DNA from: Curtobacterium flaccumfaciens pv. betae
GTDB taxonomy: Bacteria > Actinomycetota > Actinomycetes > Actinomycetales > Microbacteriaceae
Direction: 5' to 3'
Assembly: GCF_026241855.1 (NCBI RefSeq)
Contig: NZ_JAPJDC010000001.1
Location: 3,286,001-3,350,000 of the forward strand
DNA: 64,000 bases
Shown here: piece by piece, positions 27,688-37,500 of the stretch
Layout of the letters: each line of letters opens with the position of its first letter
Position numbering within the stretch: position 1 is the stretch's first letter
Notes under the pieces: generated by a model
What the model saw: the letters and a program-made list of their open reading frames with translations, nothing else
Database searches by the model: none
Told to the model about the DNA's origin: nothing
Made by a program: the position numbers and the translations under genes

Positions 27688-28461
27688 ATGCCCATCGGGA
27701 ACGTGACGCGCGGGACGACCGGGTACAACCGGCTCCGCCGCGTCGACCGGTGGATCGCGACCCTGCCGGTGCTGCGCCGGACGGACGACCCGCTCGTCGC
27801 CGACGTCGGCTACGGGGCATCACCGACCACCACCCTCGAACTGCGCGACCGGCTGGCCGCCGTCCGACCCGACGTCGAGGTGACGGGCATCGAGATCGAG
27901 CCGTCGCGGGTCGCGCTCGCGAACGCCGGGGCCCGCGACGGCGTCACGTTCCGACTGGGGGGCTTCGAGACGCCGACGCCCGGGCAGCGCCGGCCCGCCG
28001 TCATCCGGGCCTTCAACGTGCTGCGGCAGTACGACGAGTCCGCGGTGGTCGGGTCGTGGCGGATCATGCAGGACCGGCTGCAGCCCGGCGGTGCGCTCGT
28101 CGAGGGGACCTGCAACGAGGTCGGTCGGGTGGCCTCGTGGGTGACGCTCGACGACGTCGCGCCGCAGACCTTCACGGTGTCGCTCCGGCTCGCCGGGCTC
28201 GACGTGCCTTCGATCGTCGCCGAGCGCCTGCCGAAGGCGCTGATCCACCGCAACGTGCCCGGCGAACGGGTGCACGCGTTCCTGCGGGACCTCGACCTGT
28301 CGTGGGCGGTCGCCGCACCGCTCGGCACGTACGGGCCCCGGCAGCGGTGGCTCGCCACCGCGCGCGGGATGCGTGACCGCGGCTGGCCGGTGCTGCACGG
28401 GGTGACGCGCTGGCGGCTCGGTGAGCTCAGCGTCCCGTGGTCGGCCGTCGAGCCCGCCTGA
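27688..28461 (+). CDS. Class I SAM-dependent methyltransferase-like protein
   Basis: 257 residues with a Rossmann-type SAM site: [20 protein letters not shown] (motif I region), [15 protein letters not shown] acidic strand ([14 protein letters not shown]), and FNVLRQYDE in place of motif IV. Substrate unknown; it appears restricted to actinobacteria by its style. No Shine-Dalgarno precedes the ATG and a -10 lies just upstream, indicating a leaderless mRNA. It converges on ygfZ across an inverted repeat. Confidence 0.8.
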   Translation: MPIGNVTRGTTGYNRLRRVDRWIATLPVLRRTDDPLVADVGYGASPTTTLELRDRLAAVRPDVEVTGIEIEPSRVALANAGARDGVTFRLGGFETPTPGQRRPAVIRAFNVLRQYDESAVVGSWRIMQDRLQPGGALVEGTCNEVGRVASWVTLDDVAPQTFTVSLRLAGLDVPSIVAERLPKALIHRNVPGERVHAFLRDLDLSWAVAAPLGTYGPRQRWLATARGMRDRGWPVLHGVTRWRLGELSVPWSAVEPA

Positions 28462-28474
28462 CGCCGCGATGCAG

Positions 28475-28536
28475 GACACCGGTGTTCGCGCTCCGAACAC
28501 CCGCGAACCGCGGTGCGACCGGCGAACACCGGTGTC
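28475..28536. repeat. 15-bp inverted repeat between convergent genes
   Basis: GACACCGGTGTTCGC (28475-28489) and GCGAACACCGGTGTC (28522-28536) are exact reverse complements with a 32-nt GC-rich spacer that itself contains further GAACAC/GCGAAC pieces. It may act as a two-way terminator. Confidence 0.65.
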
Positions 28537-28557
28537 GTGCGACCCTCAGCGCGCAGG

Positions 28558-29640
28558 CTAGGAGCGCTTGACGGCTCCGAGGCGGGGCAGGCGCGGGACG
28601 TTCGCCGTGGCACCGGCCTCGGGCGGGACGATGGTCTCCTGCGCCGCGGTCACCACGACGTCGTCGGCCTCGAGCCGCAGGGTCGCGGTGGGGTCGAGCG
28701 AGCGCTTCACCACGGCGAGTCCGATCGGACCGAGCTCGTGGTGGATCGCCGACGCCGACAGCCGGCCGACGGGCTTGTCGTCGAGCAGCACCGGCGTGCC
28801 GGGCGCCGGCAGCACGCCGTCGGACCCGTCGAGGTGCAGCAGCACGGCTCGTCGCGGCGGGTGCCCGAGGTTGTGGACCTTGGCGACGGTCTCCTGCCCG
28901 CGGTAGCAGCCCTTCGACAGGTGCACGCCGGAGCGGAGCCAGTCGAGCTCGTGCGGGATCGTCCGCTCGTCCACGTCGGACAGGGTCGGGCGCCACGCGG
29001 CGATCCGCAGCGCCTCGTACGCGAGCAGCCCCGCGACGGGCACGTGCGACCCGGCGATCGCGGTCGCGGTGCCGGGGGTGACCACGGCGATGCGGAGGGT
29101 CCAGCCGGAGCCGGGGTGGGCCTCCTGATCGGCGTAGCCCCACCCGCCCGGCGTGACGGCGCCCCACGGGTCGACCCACTCGGCGACGGGCGGTTCCGGC
29201 AGTTCGACGGACGCGAACGGGGCGTCCGCCCCGAAGCAGCCGAGGGTGACGAAGTCGGCGGAGCGGTCGGCGACCTCGACCCGGAGCATGAAGCGCATCG
29301 AGTCGAGCCACCCGGCGAGCGGCGCGGCGTCAGCGCGCTCGGTGAGCAGCCAGGCCGTCGCACCGTCGTCGACGACGCGGGCCGCGTGCTCGACGCGTCC
29401 GGCCTGGTCGAGCACGAGCGTCTCGGTGCTGACGCCGGTCGGCAACCCGGTGAGCTGCTGCGAGGTGATCGAGTTGAGCCACGACAGCCGGTCCGGTCCG
29501 GTGACGGTGACGACACCGAGTCCGAGCTCGACGACGGCACGCCCCCGGGTCAGCAGGCGCTGCTCCCCGATCGGGTTGCCGAAGTGCGCGGCGACGGAGT
29601 CGGCGGCGACGAAGCCGTCACGCGCGGCGAACACCGACAT
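28558..29640 (-). CDS. ygfZ: YgfZ/GcvT-like folate-binding protein
   Basis: 360 residues with the hallmark KGCYRGQETV loop of YgfZ, which supports Fe-S enzymes such as MiaB in a tetrahydrofolate-dependent way. The N-terminal DRLSWLNSITSQQLTGL and the C-terminal barrel (about 270-350) fit the GcvT fold. The start overlaps the stop of the nitrobindin gene by one base (TGATG). This ygfZ-nitrobindin pairing recurs in actinobacteria. Confidence 0.92.
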   Translation of the reverse strand: MSVFAARDGFVAADSVAAHFGNPIGEQRLLTRGRAVVELGLGVVTVTGPDRLSWLNSITSQQLTGLPTGVSTETLVLDQAGRVEHAARVVDDGATAWLLTERADAAPLAGWLDSMRFMLRVEVADRSADFVTLGCFGADAPFASVELPEPPVAEWVDPWGAVTPGGWGYADQEAHPGSGWTLRIAVVTPGTATAIAGSHVPVAGLLAYEALRIAAWRPTLSDVDERTIPHELDWLRSGVHLSKGCYRGQETVAKVHNLGHPPRRAVLLHLDGSDGVLPAPGTPVLLDDKPVGRLSASAIHHELGPIGLAVVKRSLDPTATLRLEADDVVVTAAQETIVPPEAGATANVPRLPRLGAVKRS

Positions 29641-30242
29641 CAGTCGACCTTCGCGAGCTGCCCCGAGGCGTGCGAGGTGAGTTCGCGACCGAGCGCGGCG
29701 ATGTCCCACGCCCAGAAGAGCTTGCCCTCGACCAGTCCGTACAGGCGGGTCGCGGCGGAGTAGTCCTTCGCGTTCGGCGAGCGCAGCACGGCGTCGGTCG
29801 ACAGGTCGATCCGGCCCTTCAGCACACGGCCGACGTAGAGCTCGTTGACGCCCGTCGGGTGGATGATCGCGGCCTCGACGTCGAAGCCGTCCGTGGTGTT
29901 GCGGAGCGCTTCGACGCTCTCGACCGTGCTGAAGGGCGTGGGCCCGTCGCCCAGGAGCATCGCGGGGCCGCGGTCGCCGGGCTCGGTCGGACGGTCGATC
30001 CGCCAGTAGCCCATCTCGGCGGCGAGCGGGGTGTGGTCGTCGTCGAGTAGCCAGGTGGTGGACGAGTAGTTCAGGTACGGCAAGCCGTCGTGGCTGAAGC
30101 TGACGCGCTGGCCGAACTCGTAGTTCCGGACCTCGTCGTCGTCACCGACCGGGTACTCGACCACACCGGTGCCCTCCCACACGCCGACCAGCCACGACAG
30201 CGGGACCAGTTCGGGGGCGAGGCCCTCGGGCAGCTCGATCAA
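29640..30242 (-). CDS. Nitrobindin-like FABP-family heme protein (DUF1794)
   Basis: 200 residues, a ten-stranded beta-barrel family. The GVWEGTG motif (residues 20-26) and a late helix-strand are diagnostic; nitrobindins bind heme and scavenge nitrogen oxides. The start is TTG, supported by two facts: GGGCC-type purines 8 nt upstream and a 4-nt overlap (TTGA) with the stop of an upstream 38-codon gene. Followed by ygfZ with a 1-nt overlap. Confidence 0.9.
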   Translation of the reverse strand: MIELPEGLAPELVPLSWLVGVWEGTGVVEYPVGDDDEVRNYEFGQRVSFSHDGLPYLNYSSTTWLLDDDHTPLAAEMGYWRIDRPTEPGDRGPAMLLGDGPTPFSTVESVEALRNTTDGFDVEAAIIHPTGVNELYVGRVLKGRIDLSTDAVLRSPNAKDYSAATRLYGLVEGKLFWAWDIAALGRELTSHASGQLAKVD

Positions 30243-30355
30243 CGCTGGCCCTTGAACAGCTTCACGACGACGACCACCGAGATGAACGCGATCGCGAGCG
30301 ACGCCAGGCCGAGGAGGCCGACGTAGAAGAGCTCGAGCGCAAGCAGCGAATCCAT
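30239..30355 (-). CDS. 38-aa single-pass membrane protein
   Basis: ATG at 30355; MDSLLALELFYVGLLG begins the protein, a hydrophobic helix continues to about residue 31 and it ends KLFKGQR. It is almost all TM helix with a basic C-terminus, so N-out/C-in is likely. Its stop overlaps the TTG start of the nitrobindin gene (TTGA), which argues that it is translated. It matches no family I recognise. Confidence 0.6.
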   Translation of the reverse strand: MDSLLALELFYVGLLGLASLAIAFISVVVVVKLFKGQR

Positions 30356-30378
30356 GCTCGGAGTCTACGCGGCTCGGC

Positions 30379-30669
30379 TCAACGCGCCAGGAGCACCACC
30401 GCGGTGACGAGGACCACGACGAACGCCCCGGACGACGCGATGCTGATCCGTTCGACCAGACCGTCCTTCGTGGCGGTGATGAGCTGCAACACGAAGCTGA
30501 CCATCACGCAGGCGACGAAGACGAGCAGCAGCCAGGCGAAGGCGTCGCGCTCGGCCACGGTCAGCACGAGCACGGCCCCGACGACCGCCAGCACCCAGAC
30601 CGGCAGGACGGACGTCAGCCGCAGGCGACGCTGGTCGGTGGGGTGCACGGGCTCGGTCACGCGCTCCAT
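30379..30669 (-). CDS. Small membrane protein, unknown
   Basis: About 96 residues with three predicted TM helices: SVLPVWVLAVVGAVLVLTV, AWLLLVFVACVMVSFVLQL and AFVVVLVTAVVLLA. Between the second and third is a short polar TATKDGLVERIS loop. The start is uncertain: ATG at 30669 or 30672, or a GTG three codons later. No ribosome site stands out. It heads the group that continues with the 38-aa protein, nitrobindin and ygfZ. Function unknown. Confidence 0.6.
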   Translation of the reverse strand: MERVTEPVHPTDQRRLRLTSVLPVWVLAVVGAVLVLTVAERDAFAWLLLVFVACVMVSFVLQLITATKDGLVERISIASSGAFVVVLVTAVVLLAR

Positions 30670-30799
30670 CATGTCAGGGACGTGCGGAACGCATGCACTG
30701 CGCGGTGCGATGCGTGCACCGTGGGGTGCGGTGCTCACACCGCGGGGTGCGGGACGACGCGCAATCCGTCCGGCCGGATGAGTCCTTCCCGAGCATCAC

Positions 30800-30805
30800 T
30801 AGGAT
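30800..30805 (+). promoter_or_regulatory. -10 element of glnR
   Basis: TAGGAT, 33 nt before the GTG start, with no clear -35. Upstream (30691-30770) is a degenerate GGTGCG/CACCGCGGGG repeat. Confidence 0.45.
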
Positions 30806-30838
30806 GTCTCCACGACGTCATCCACCTCCGGAGGTCCT

Positions 30839-31522
30839 GTGGCACAGCTCCTGGTACTCACCTCGACCGCGCCCGGAGACGTCCTGCCGAGCCTGGGCCT
30901 CCTGAGCCACCGGATCCGCCACGTGCCGGCCGAGGCCGCGCAGCTGGTCAACGCCCCGCAGAGCGACCTGATGTTCGTGGACGCCCGCACCGACCTGGTC
31001 AGCGCCAAGGCCCTGTGCAAGATCCTCGCGTCGTCGGGTTCGACCACACCGATCGTGCTCGTCGTCACCGAGGGCGGGCTGACCGCGGTGAACAGCGACT
31101 GGAACGTCGACGACGTCGTGCTCGAGAGCGCCGGCCCGGCCGAGATCGACGCCCGCATCCGGCTGTCGGCCGGTCGTGCGGCGAAGGGCCAGACGAGCTC
31201 GAAGATCCAGGCGTCCGGTGTCGTCATCGACGAGGCCAGCTACTCCGCCAAGGTGCGCGGCCGGCCGCTCGACCTGACGTTCAAGGAGTTCGAGCTCCTG
31301 CGCTTCTTCGCCACCCACCCGTCACGCGTCTTCACCCGCGAGCAGCTGCTCAGCGAGGTCTGGGGCTACGACTACTTCGGTGGCACCCGCACGGTCGACG
31401 TGCACGTCCGACGGCTGCGCGCCAAGCTCGGCGACCTCGAGTCGCTCATCGGCACCGTCCGCAACGTCGGGTACCGCTTCAACGTCTACGACGACGAGGC
31501 CGAGCGCCTGATGGGGCAGTAG
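30839..31522 (+). CDS. glnR: Nitrogen regulator GlnR (OmpR family)
   Basis: 227 residues. It matches actinobacterial Gln[14 protein letters not shown] at the start, [32 protein letters not shown], and the highly conserved DNA-binding part with [30 protein letters not shown] and [10 protein letters not shown]. GlnR is an atypical regulator that works without phosphorylation; D48 occupies the acceptor position but no partner kinase is encoded. GTG start with GGAGG 5 nt upstream. It controls glutamine synthetase and ammonium uptake by family. mshD follows with a 1-nt overlap. Confidence 0.93.
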   Translation: MAQLLVLTSTAPGDVLPSLGLLSHRIRHVPAEAAQLVNAPQSDLMFVDARTDLVSAKALCKILASSGSTTPIVLVVTEGGLTAVNSDWNVDDVVLESAGPAEIDARIRLSAGRAAKGQTSSKIQASGVVIDEASYSAKVRGRPLDLTFKEFELLRFFATHPSRVFTREQLLSEVWGYDYFGGTRTVDVHVRRLRAKLGDLESLIGTVRNVGYRFNVYDDEAERLMGQ

Positions 31523-32340
31523 TGCTCCCCGATCTCGGCAGCTTCGTCGCCCCCGGCGAGGCTCCCCCGTTCTCCGACCAGACCCTGGTCGACGTCCGCG
31601 CGGGGCGCGCGACCGTCCTGACCGTCGACCACGGGGTCGCGGTGGTCCGTGACGGCGAGCTGGAACTCGTCGTCGCCCAGGAGGCCCGTGGCCGGGGCAT
31701 CGGCACGGCCCTGGTGTCGCAGGCACTCGCGCTGGGCGGCGGGGCCGCTCCCCGGCTCGCGTGGGCGCACGGGGACCACCCGGCAGCGCGTGCGCTGGCC
31801 GACCGGTTCGGCTGGCGCGCGGTCCGCACGCTGCTGCAGCTCCGGGCACCCGTCGCCGAGTCCGATGTCGACGTGGCGCTGCCAGACGGCTACTCCCTGT
31901 CGGCGTTCCGCCCCGGCACCGACGACGAGACCGACTGGCTCGCGCTGAACGCCGCCGCCTTCGCCCACCACCCCGAGCAGGGTCGGATGACGCTCGACGA
32001 CCTGCACGCACGCGAGGCCGACGACTGGTTCGCAGGCGAGGACCTGCTGCTGCTCCGCGACGCCTCCGGGCAGCTCGCGGGCTCGTGCTGGCTCAAGGTC
32101 GAGGACGGCATCGGCGAGTTCTACGCCGTCGCCGTGCGGCCCGACCTGCAGGGGCAGCGACTCGGCGGTGTGCTCATGCGTGCCGGGACCGCTCGGCTGC
32201 GGGGCCGCGGCCTGACCGCCGCCGCACTCTACGTCGAGGGGGACAACGAGCCGGCGCTGGCGCTGTACCGGCGGTCGGGGTTCACGCAGCACGCGATCGA
32301 CGTGCAGTACGCGGCGCCGGAGCAGGCCGCCGGCCGGTAA
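31522..32340 (+). CDS. mshD: Mycothiol synthase
   Basis: 272 residues, two tandem GNAT domains. The last step of mycothiol biosynthesis: acetyl-CoA acetylates Cys-GlcN-Ins. N-terminal domain (1-130) with QEARGRGIGTALV; C-terminal domain (140-265) with FYAVAVRPDLQGQRLGGVLM and LYVEGDNEPALALYRRSGF. Somewhat shorter than the roughly 300 residues of Streptomyces and Mycobacterium proteins. The GTG start overlaps the glnR stop (TAGTG). The glnR-mshD order is shared with M. tuberculosis (Rv0818-Rv0819). Confidence 0.93.
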   Translation: MLPDLGSFVAPGEAPPFSDQTLVDVRAGRATVLTVDHGVAVVRDGELELVVAQEARGRGIGTALVSQALALGGGAAPRLAWAHGDHPAARALADRFGWRAVRTLLQLRAPVAESDVDVALPDGYSLSAFRPGTDDETDWLALNAAAFAHHPEQGRMTLDDLHAREADDWFAGEDLLLLRDASGQLAGSCWLKVEDGIGEFYAVAVRPDLQGQRLGGVLMRAGTARLRGRGLTAAALYVEGDNEPALALYRRSGFTQHAIDVQYAAPEQAAGR

Positions 32341-32388
32341 CATTGCGTGGTCGGCGAGGGGTCGGCCATCGGGGGGATCGGGGAACGC

Positions 32389-34404
32389 GTGGCGCAGGAC
32401 CGTCAAGGGCAGTACGGCCAGGGCGAACCGCTCGGTGCGTCTTACCGACTGGTCGAGCTCCTCGGGACCGGCGCCACCGGAGAGGTCTGGCTAGTCGAGC
32501 ACTCCGCGACCGGCGAGGCCTTCGCGGCCAAGCTCCTGCGTGCCGAACTCGCCGCCGACCCGCAGATCGTCGAGCGCTTCGTCCGCGAACGCTCGGTCCT
32601 CCTCGCCCTGCAGCACCCGTCCATCGTGCGCGTCCGCGACCTGGTCGTCGAGGGTGACCGGCTCGCGATCGTCATGGACCTGGTGCCGGGCGGGTCCGCC
32701 CGCGACCTGCTCGCGTCGAACGGTCCGCTCCTCCCGCGGGACGCCCTGACGATCACCGCCGAGACCCTCGACGCACTCACCGCGGCGCACGAGCAGGACG
32801 TCACCCACCGTGACGTGAAGCCCGACAACGTCCTGCTCCAGACCGCGTGGGTCCCCGGTGCCACCGGCGCTGTCCGGGTCACCGACTTCGGGATCGCGTC
32901 GGTCGTCGCCGAACGTGAACGCACGACCACCGGGCTCCTCGGCACGCCGCAGTACATGGCACCCGAGTCGATCAGTCACGGACGCTCGGGTCCGGCCGCC
33001 GACGTCTACGGTGCCGGGGTCATGCTGTACGAGCTGCTGTCCGGTCGCACACCGTTCGCCGGACCGGGCACGGACTTCGCCGTCGCCTACCGCCACGTCA
33101 CCTCGAACCCGCCCCCGCTCGACGTGCCCGACGCCCTGTGGGCCGCGGTGTCCGCCCTGCTCGCGAAGGACCCGAACGCGCGGCCGTCGGCGGCCCACGC
33201 GGCGGGGACCCTCCGTCGACTCGCACGGTCCCTCGCCTCGGCACCCGCACTGGTCGCCTCCAGCGACCCGGACTCGTTCGACGAGGTCGAGCGTCCGGCG
33301 ACCGTCGTCCGTGGGGTCCGTCCCGACGACGCGGCGGGATCCCGGACCACCGCCACCGGGGACGACGCCGCGGTCGTCGGGCCGGCCCCGGAGCTCGGCC
33401 CCGCCGGGTCGCAGACCGTCATCCGGCCGATGGCGCGGCAGCCACTGCCCGCCGCACCGGCCGCTGAGCCCGAACCGACGCGTCGGTTCGCCCGCCCCGA
33501 GTGGCTGACCGACCGTGCACTCCTGTTCGGCGGCATCGGCGTCGTGCTCGTCGCCGCGCTGGTCGTCGGTGGCGTCGTGTGGCTGCCAGGGGCCCTCCGG
33601 AAGACGCCGGGCACCGGGACCGCGACCGCACAGGCCGCCAACGCCTACCAGCAGGACCGGCCACTGCCCACCGGACTGGCGACCACACGGCGCGCCACCG
33701 TCGACCCGGCGAAGGGCACCGTGGACCTGCGCGTCACGTACGCGGCACAGGCGGCCACCCTCAGCGGACCGTTCCTCGCGGTGCTGCCGGGTGCCCGCTC
33801 GGGAGCCTCCTGCCCCGCGGTCACCTGGTCCGGCGAGGGCATCACCGCGAAGCGCAACCAGCCGTCACTGACCGGCGTGGACACCGCGTGCGCGTGGAGC
33901 CTGTCCGGCGTCGAGGTCCCCGCCGGCGGAGACGTCACCGTGGAGGCCTCGGTGCCACTCGCCGTCGAGGACGGTGCAGCGCTGCAGACCTGGCTCGACG
34001 GCGTCGGCGAGGCGACGACCGCAGCCGTGACCGACGACACCGTGCGCGGGACGGCCTACCCCGTCCAGCGGCTGCAGGGTGTCGAGGTCCGGACGCCCGA
34101 CCGGACGGTCAGCCAGACGGCGCTGCCGGTGACCCTGGTGCCGGTCTGGCCGAACGGTGCCGACGAGCTCAACCCGCTCTACCGCAGTCCGAGCAGCGGG
34201 CGCCCGTCGCAGATGCTCGTCGACGTGGCCGGCGGGGAGTCCGGAGTACGGTTCGCCGACGGCTGCTCGGGCGCGTTGGCCGTGTCATCCGACGGGCTCG
34301 TGGTCACCGCACTCTCCGTCGCCCCGTCGTGCACCGTCCGGGCGACGGTGGGGAACTTCACGAACCTCGAGAGCTCGCCCTTCGGGATCACGACGCGCGA
34401 CTGA
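32389..34404 (+). CDS. Membrane Ser/Thr protein kinase (PknB-like)
   Basis: 671 residues. Kinase domain (about 15-280): glycine loop LLGTGATGEVW, VAIK-type Lys in FAAKLL (K48), HRDVKPDN (140-147), DFG (166-168), and GTPQYMAPE. One TM helix at about 377-399, then an extracytoplasmic region of about 270 residues with no PASTA repeats. The GTG at 32389 was chosen: GGGGA lies 8 nt before it and the -10-like TAACAT at 32338 would place transcription after the earlier GTG (32347). It converges on the FHA-bearing secretion ATPase, a natural partner because FHA domains bind phosphothreonine. Confidence 0.9.
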   Translation: MAQDRQGQYGQGEPLGASYRLVELLGTGATGEVWLVEHSATGEAFAAKLLRAELAADPQIVERFVRERSVLLALQHPSIVRVRDLVVEGDRLAIVMDLVPGGSARDLLASNGPLLPRDALTITAETLDALTAAHEQDVTHRDVKPDNVLLQTAWVPGATGAVRVTDFGIASVVAERERTTTGLLGTPQYMAPESISHGRSGPAADVYGAGVMLYELLSGRTPFAGPGTDFAVAYRHVTSNPPPLDVPDALWAAVSALLAKDPNARPSAAHAAGTLRRLARSLASAPALVASSDPDSFDEVERPATVVRGVRPDDAAGSRTTATGDDAAVVGPAPELGPAGSQTVIRPMARQPLPAAPAAEPEPTRRFARPEWLTDRALLFGGIGVVLVAALVVGGVVWLPGALRKTPGTGTATAQAANAYQQDRPLPTGLATTRRATVDPAKGTVDLRVTYAAQAATLSGPFLAVLPGARSGASCPAVTWSGEGITAKRNQPSLTGVDTACAWSLSGVEVPAGGDVTVEASVPLAVEDGAALQTWLDGVGEATTAAVTDDTVRGTAYPVQRLQGVEVRTPDRTVSQTALPVTLVPVWPNGADELNPLYRSPSSGRPSQMLVDVAGGESGVRFADGCSGALAVSSDGLVVTALSVAPSCTVRATVGNFTNLESSPFGITTRD

Positions 34405-34450
34405 GCGCGTCTGCCACGCGCGTCCATCGCACGACTGAGCGCGACCAGCA

Positions 34451-34498
34451 GACGGACTGGAGGCCCGTGGCGGCGTCGCCACGGGCCTCCAGTCCGTC
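34451..34498. terminator. Bidirectional terminator
   Basis: 22-bp perfect arms (GACGGACTGGAGGCCCGTGG at the left edge) around GCGT, between the kinase and the convergent secretion ATPase gene. Confidence 0.9.
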
Positions 34499-34509
34499 AG
34501 TCGGTCGGG

Positions 34510-37500
34510 TCAGCTGCCTGCGGACGCGGTCTGGACCAGGCGGACGGCTCCGCCGGACGACGCGTAGCCGCGTCCCACGGTCAGCGCGACCGGTGCACGG
34601 CGCGGGAGCGTGACGCCGAGCAGCTCGCCGTCGTAGTCGACGTCCGGCTGCAGGAGCACGCCGCACCGCGACTTGCGGACGGCGCGGGTCCAGTGGCTGT
34701 AGAGCGACCGGAGGTCGGCGGACCGACCGGCGGCGACCACGCACAGACCGGGACGCTCCGTCGCGAGCAGGGTGGCGATCGCCTGGTCGCCGTCGTCGAA
34801 GCGTTCGGCGTCGTCGATGAGCAGCAGGACCGGACCGCGCTCGAGCCGCAGCCCGGCCAGCAGTGCAGGGACCTCGTCGGGTCCGACGGCGACGCGGTCG
34901 AACGATCCCGAGGCGAGCGGTGACCGACGGTCACAGATCGCCCAGACGGCCGGGCGGACGCCCTCTGCAGCGCGTGCCAGTGCCGCCAACGCCAGCAGGA
35001 CGGTCGACTTGCCCGAGCGGGCCGGCCCCGCGACGAGCACGTGTTCGCCGTCGTAGACCTCGAGTGCGGCCGGAGCGAGGTCGTCCTCGGCGATCCCGAC
35101 CGGCAGCCGCCACGGCTCGCTGGAGAAGACCGCACCGGCACCGAGCTCGTCGACCAGGACGGCGTCGGGCAGCCGCCCGACCGCACTCGCCTTCGGAGCG
35201 GTGCCGGACCAGCGCTCCTCGAGGCGCTCGACCGCCTGCGCGAGCGGGACGTCGGGTGTCGCCACGTGTGACTGCAACCGCAGGACCGAGTCGATGAAGC
35301 GACCCGGCACCGGTGGCGGGACGTCCTTGGGGCGGACGCCGATCGAGGCGTAGTCGTACGGGTCCGCCAGGCGGAACATCCACTTCTGGGTGGTCACTTC
35401 GTCCATCGCGGACGGCACGGCCTTGGCCCGTGTCGTCGACACGGCGAACGAGATGCCCAGCGCGGGCCCCTCGGCGTAGACGCGGTACAGGGCGTCGAGC
35501 AGCAGCTGGCCCTCGAAGTCCTGGTACTCGTCGCGCAGTGCGGCGAGACCGTCGATCAGCACGACGGCACGGCGGCCGCCCGGAGTGGCACGACGGCGCT
35601 CGAGCTCGACGCGCAGGTGGCGGAGGAACCGCGCCTGCAACTCCCCCGCGCCGGCACCGGAGCCGACGTAGGCCGTGGTGTGCGGCAGCCGGGCGAGCGG
35701 AGCCAGGTCGCCTGGACCCATGTCGAGCACCAGCAGGTCGAGGTCGTCCGGGCTCGTCCGGTCGGCGAGCTGCAGTGCGAGGGTGGCGAGCGCGGTGCTC
35801 GTCCCGCTGCCGGGGATGCCCATGAGCATGAGGTTGCCCTCGTCGAGGTCCCATCCTGTGGTGACCTGACGCTGGTGGTCGGGGTCGTCCGCCAGGGCGA
35901 CGGGCACCGTCCGCGACGTGTCAGCGGCGCCGGCTGCCGACAGCGCACCCAGCTCGACGCGGTCGCCGAGTGCCTCGGGCCAGATCGGGCGCGGCGGAGC
36001 GTAGCCGGCGGCGGCGTTCGCCTGACCGATCGACTCGATGAGCTGGTCGAGGTCGGTCACGTCGGACGCCGTCGGAGCCGGGGCGGGCATCGGCGCCGGA
36101 ACGCCGAAGACGTCCGTCGGCCGGACGGACACCGGCTGTTCGGCGCGTTCGTCACGGGCTCGGCCGGTGACGAGGGCTGTCTGCACCGGGGTGATGTCGT
36201 CCTGCCCGAGCTTCACGTAGGCACGACCGGTCTGCTGGCGACCGATGCCGGCGGCCGCGGGGACGCCGATCACGTTGGTGGAGTCCTCGCGGCTCTGCAC
36301 CCGCAGCGCGACACGCATGTTCGTGTTCGCCAGGATGTCCTCGCTCACCACGCCGGCCGGCCGCTGGGTGGCCAGGATCATGTGGACGCCGAGTGTGCGC
36401 CCGACCGCCGCGACGGCGACGAGCGAGGTCAGGACGTCGGGGAAGTCCTTCGCCAGCATCGCGAACTCGTCCACGACGAGGAGCAGGCGCGGCATCGGCT
36501 CGTCCGGCTTCGTCGCCAGGTAGGCGTCGAGGTTGTCGATGTCCGCCCCGGCCGCGGCGAACACCCGCTGCCGTCGCTCGAGCTCGGCCTCGAGCGCACG
36601 GATCGCCCGGTCGGCGAGCTGCTCGTCGAGGTTGCTGATCGTGCCGATGGTGTGCGGTAGCCGCTCGCAGGCGGCGAACGCGGCCCCGCCCTTGAAGTCG
36701 ACGAGCAGGAAGTTCAGGCGCGTCGGGTCGTTCCGCGCAGCGAGCCCGGCGACGAGCGACCGCAGGAACTCGCTCTTGCCCGATCCCGTCGTGCCACCGA
36801 CCAGGCCGTGTGGTCCGTCGCGGACGAGGTCGATCTCGAGGACGCCGCTCTCCGACGACCCGATCGGGGTCGAGAAGCCGGTGCGGGCGTCCCAGGCCGT
36901 GCGGATCGCATCGGCTGGGCTCGTGCCCGTCGGGGTCCGCGCGACCGTGTCGTCACCCGCGAGCAGCTCCGGCAGGCGGACGAGCGACGGCAACGACGCA
37001 CCCGGCACCAGCAGTTCGGGATCGTCGAAGTGCGCCACGCTGCGGGCGCTCCGTTCGGCGGTCTCGGCGCTGAGGCCGGCGAGCACGACGTCCTCGACGC
37101 GGGTCCGGTCCTCCGGCCGGTAGACCGTCGCTGCGGCGTCGGCCCCGACCGTGATGATCGTCGTGCAGGCTGCGGGGAGCTGCTGCTCGTTGGTCGCGAT
37201 GACGATCCCGCTCACCCGTCGGGGCTGCTCGCCGGGACGGAGCGACTGTCCGGGCACGGTGCGCCCTTCGCCGAGCAGGTTCCGGGCGGGTGCGTCGCGG
37301 CCCTCGGTGAGCACTTCCGAGTCGACCACGACGAGCAGGTTCGGGGTCGGGAGTTCGTCGAGCGACTCCCGCAGCCCCCGGAGCATCGCCGCGCTCTGGT
37401 CGCGCTGCGCCGACATCCAGCGGGCACCGGTGCTGCTCCCCGCCACGCGCGCGTGCGGCAGCCAGGAGGCCCATCCCCAGTCGTCCGCGCGGCCGGCGTC

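Noticed and set aside
30691..30770. Cys/His-rich small peptide frame upstream of glnR
   Set aside because: It only translates a degenerate GGTGCG repeat; no start context.
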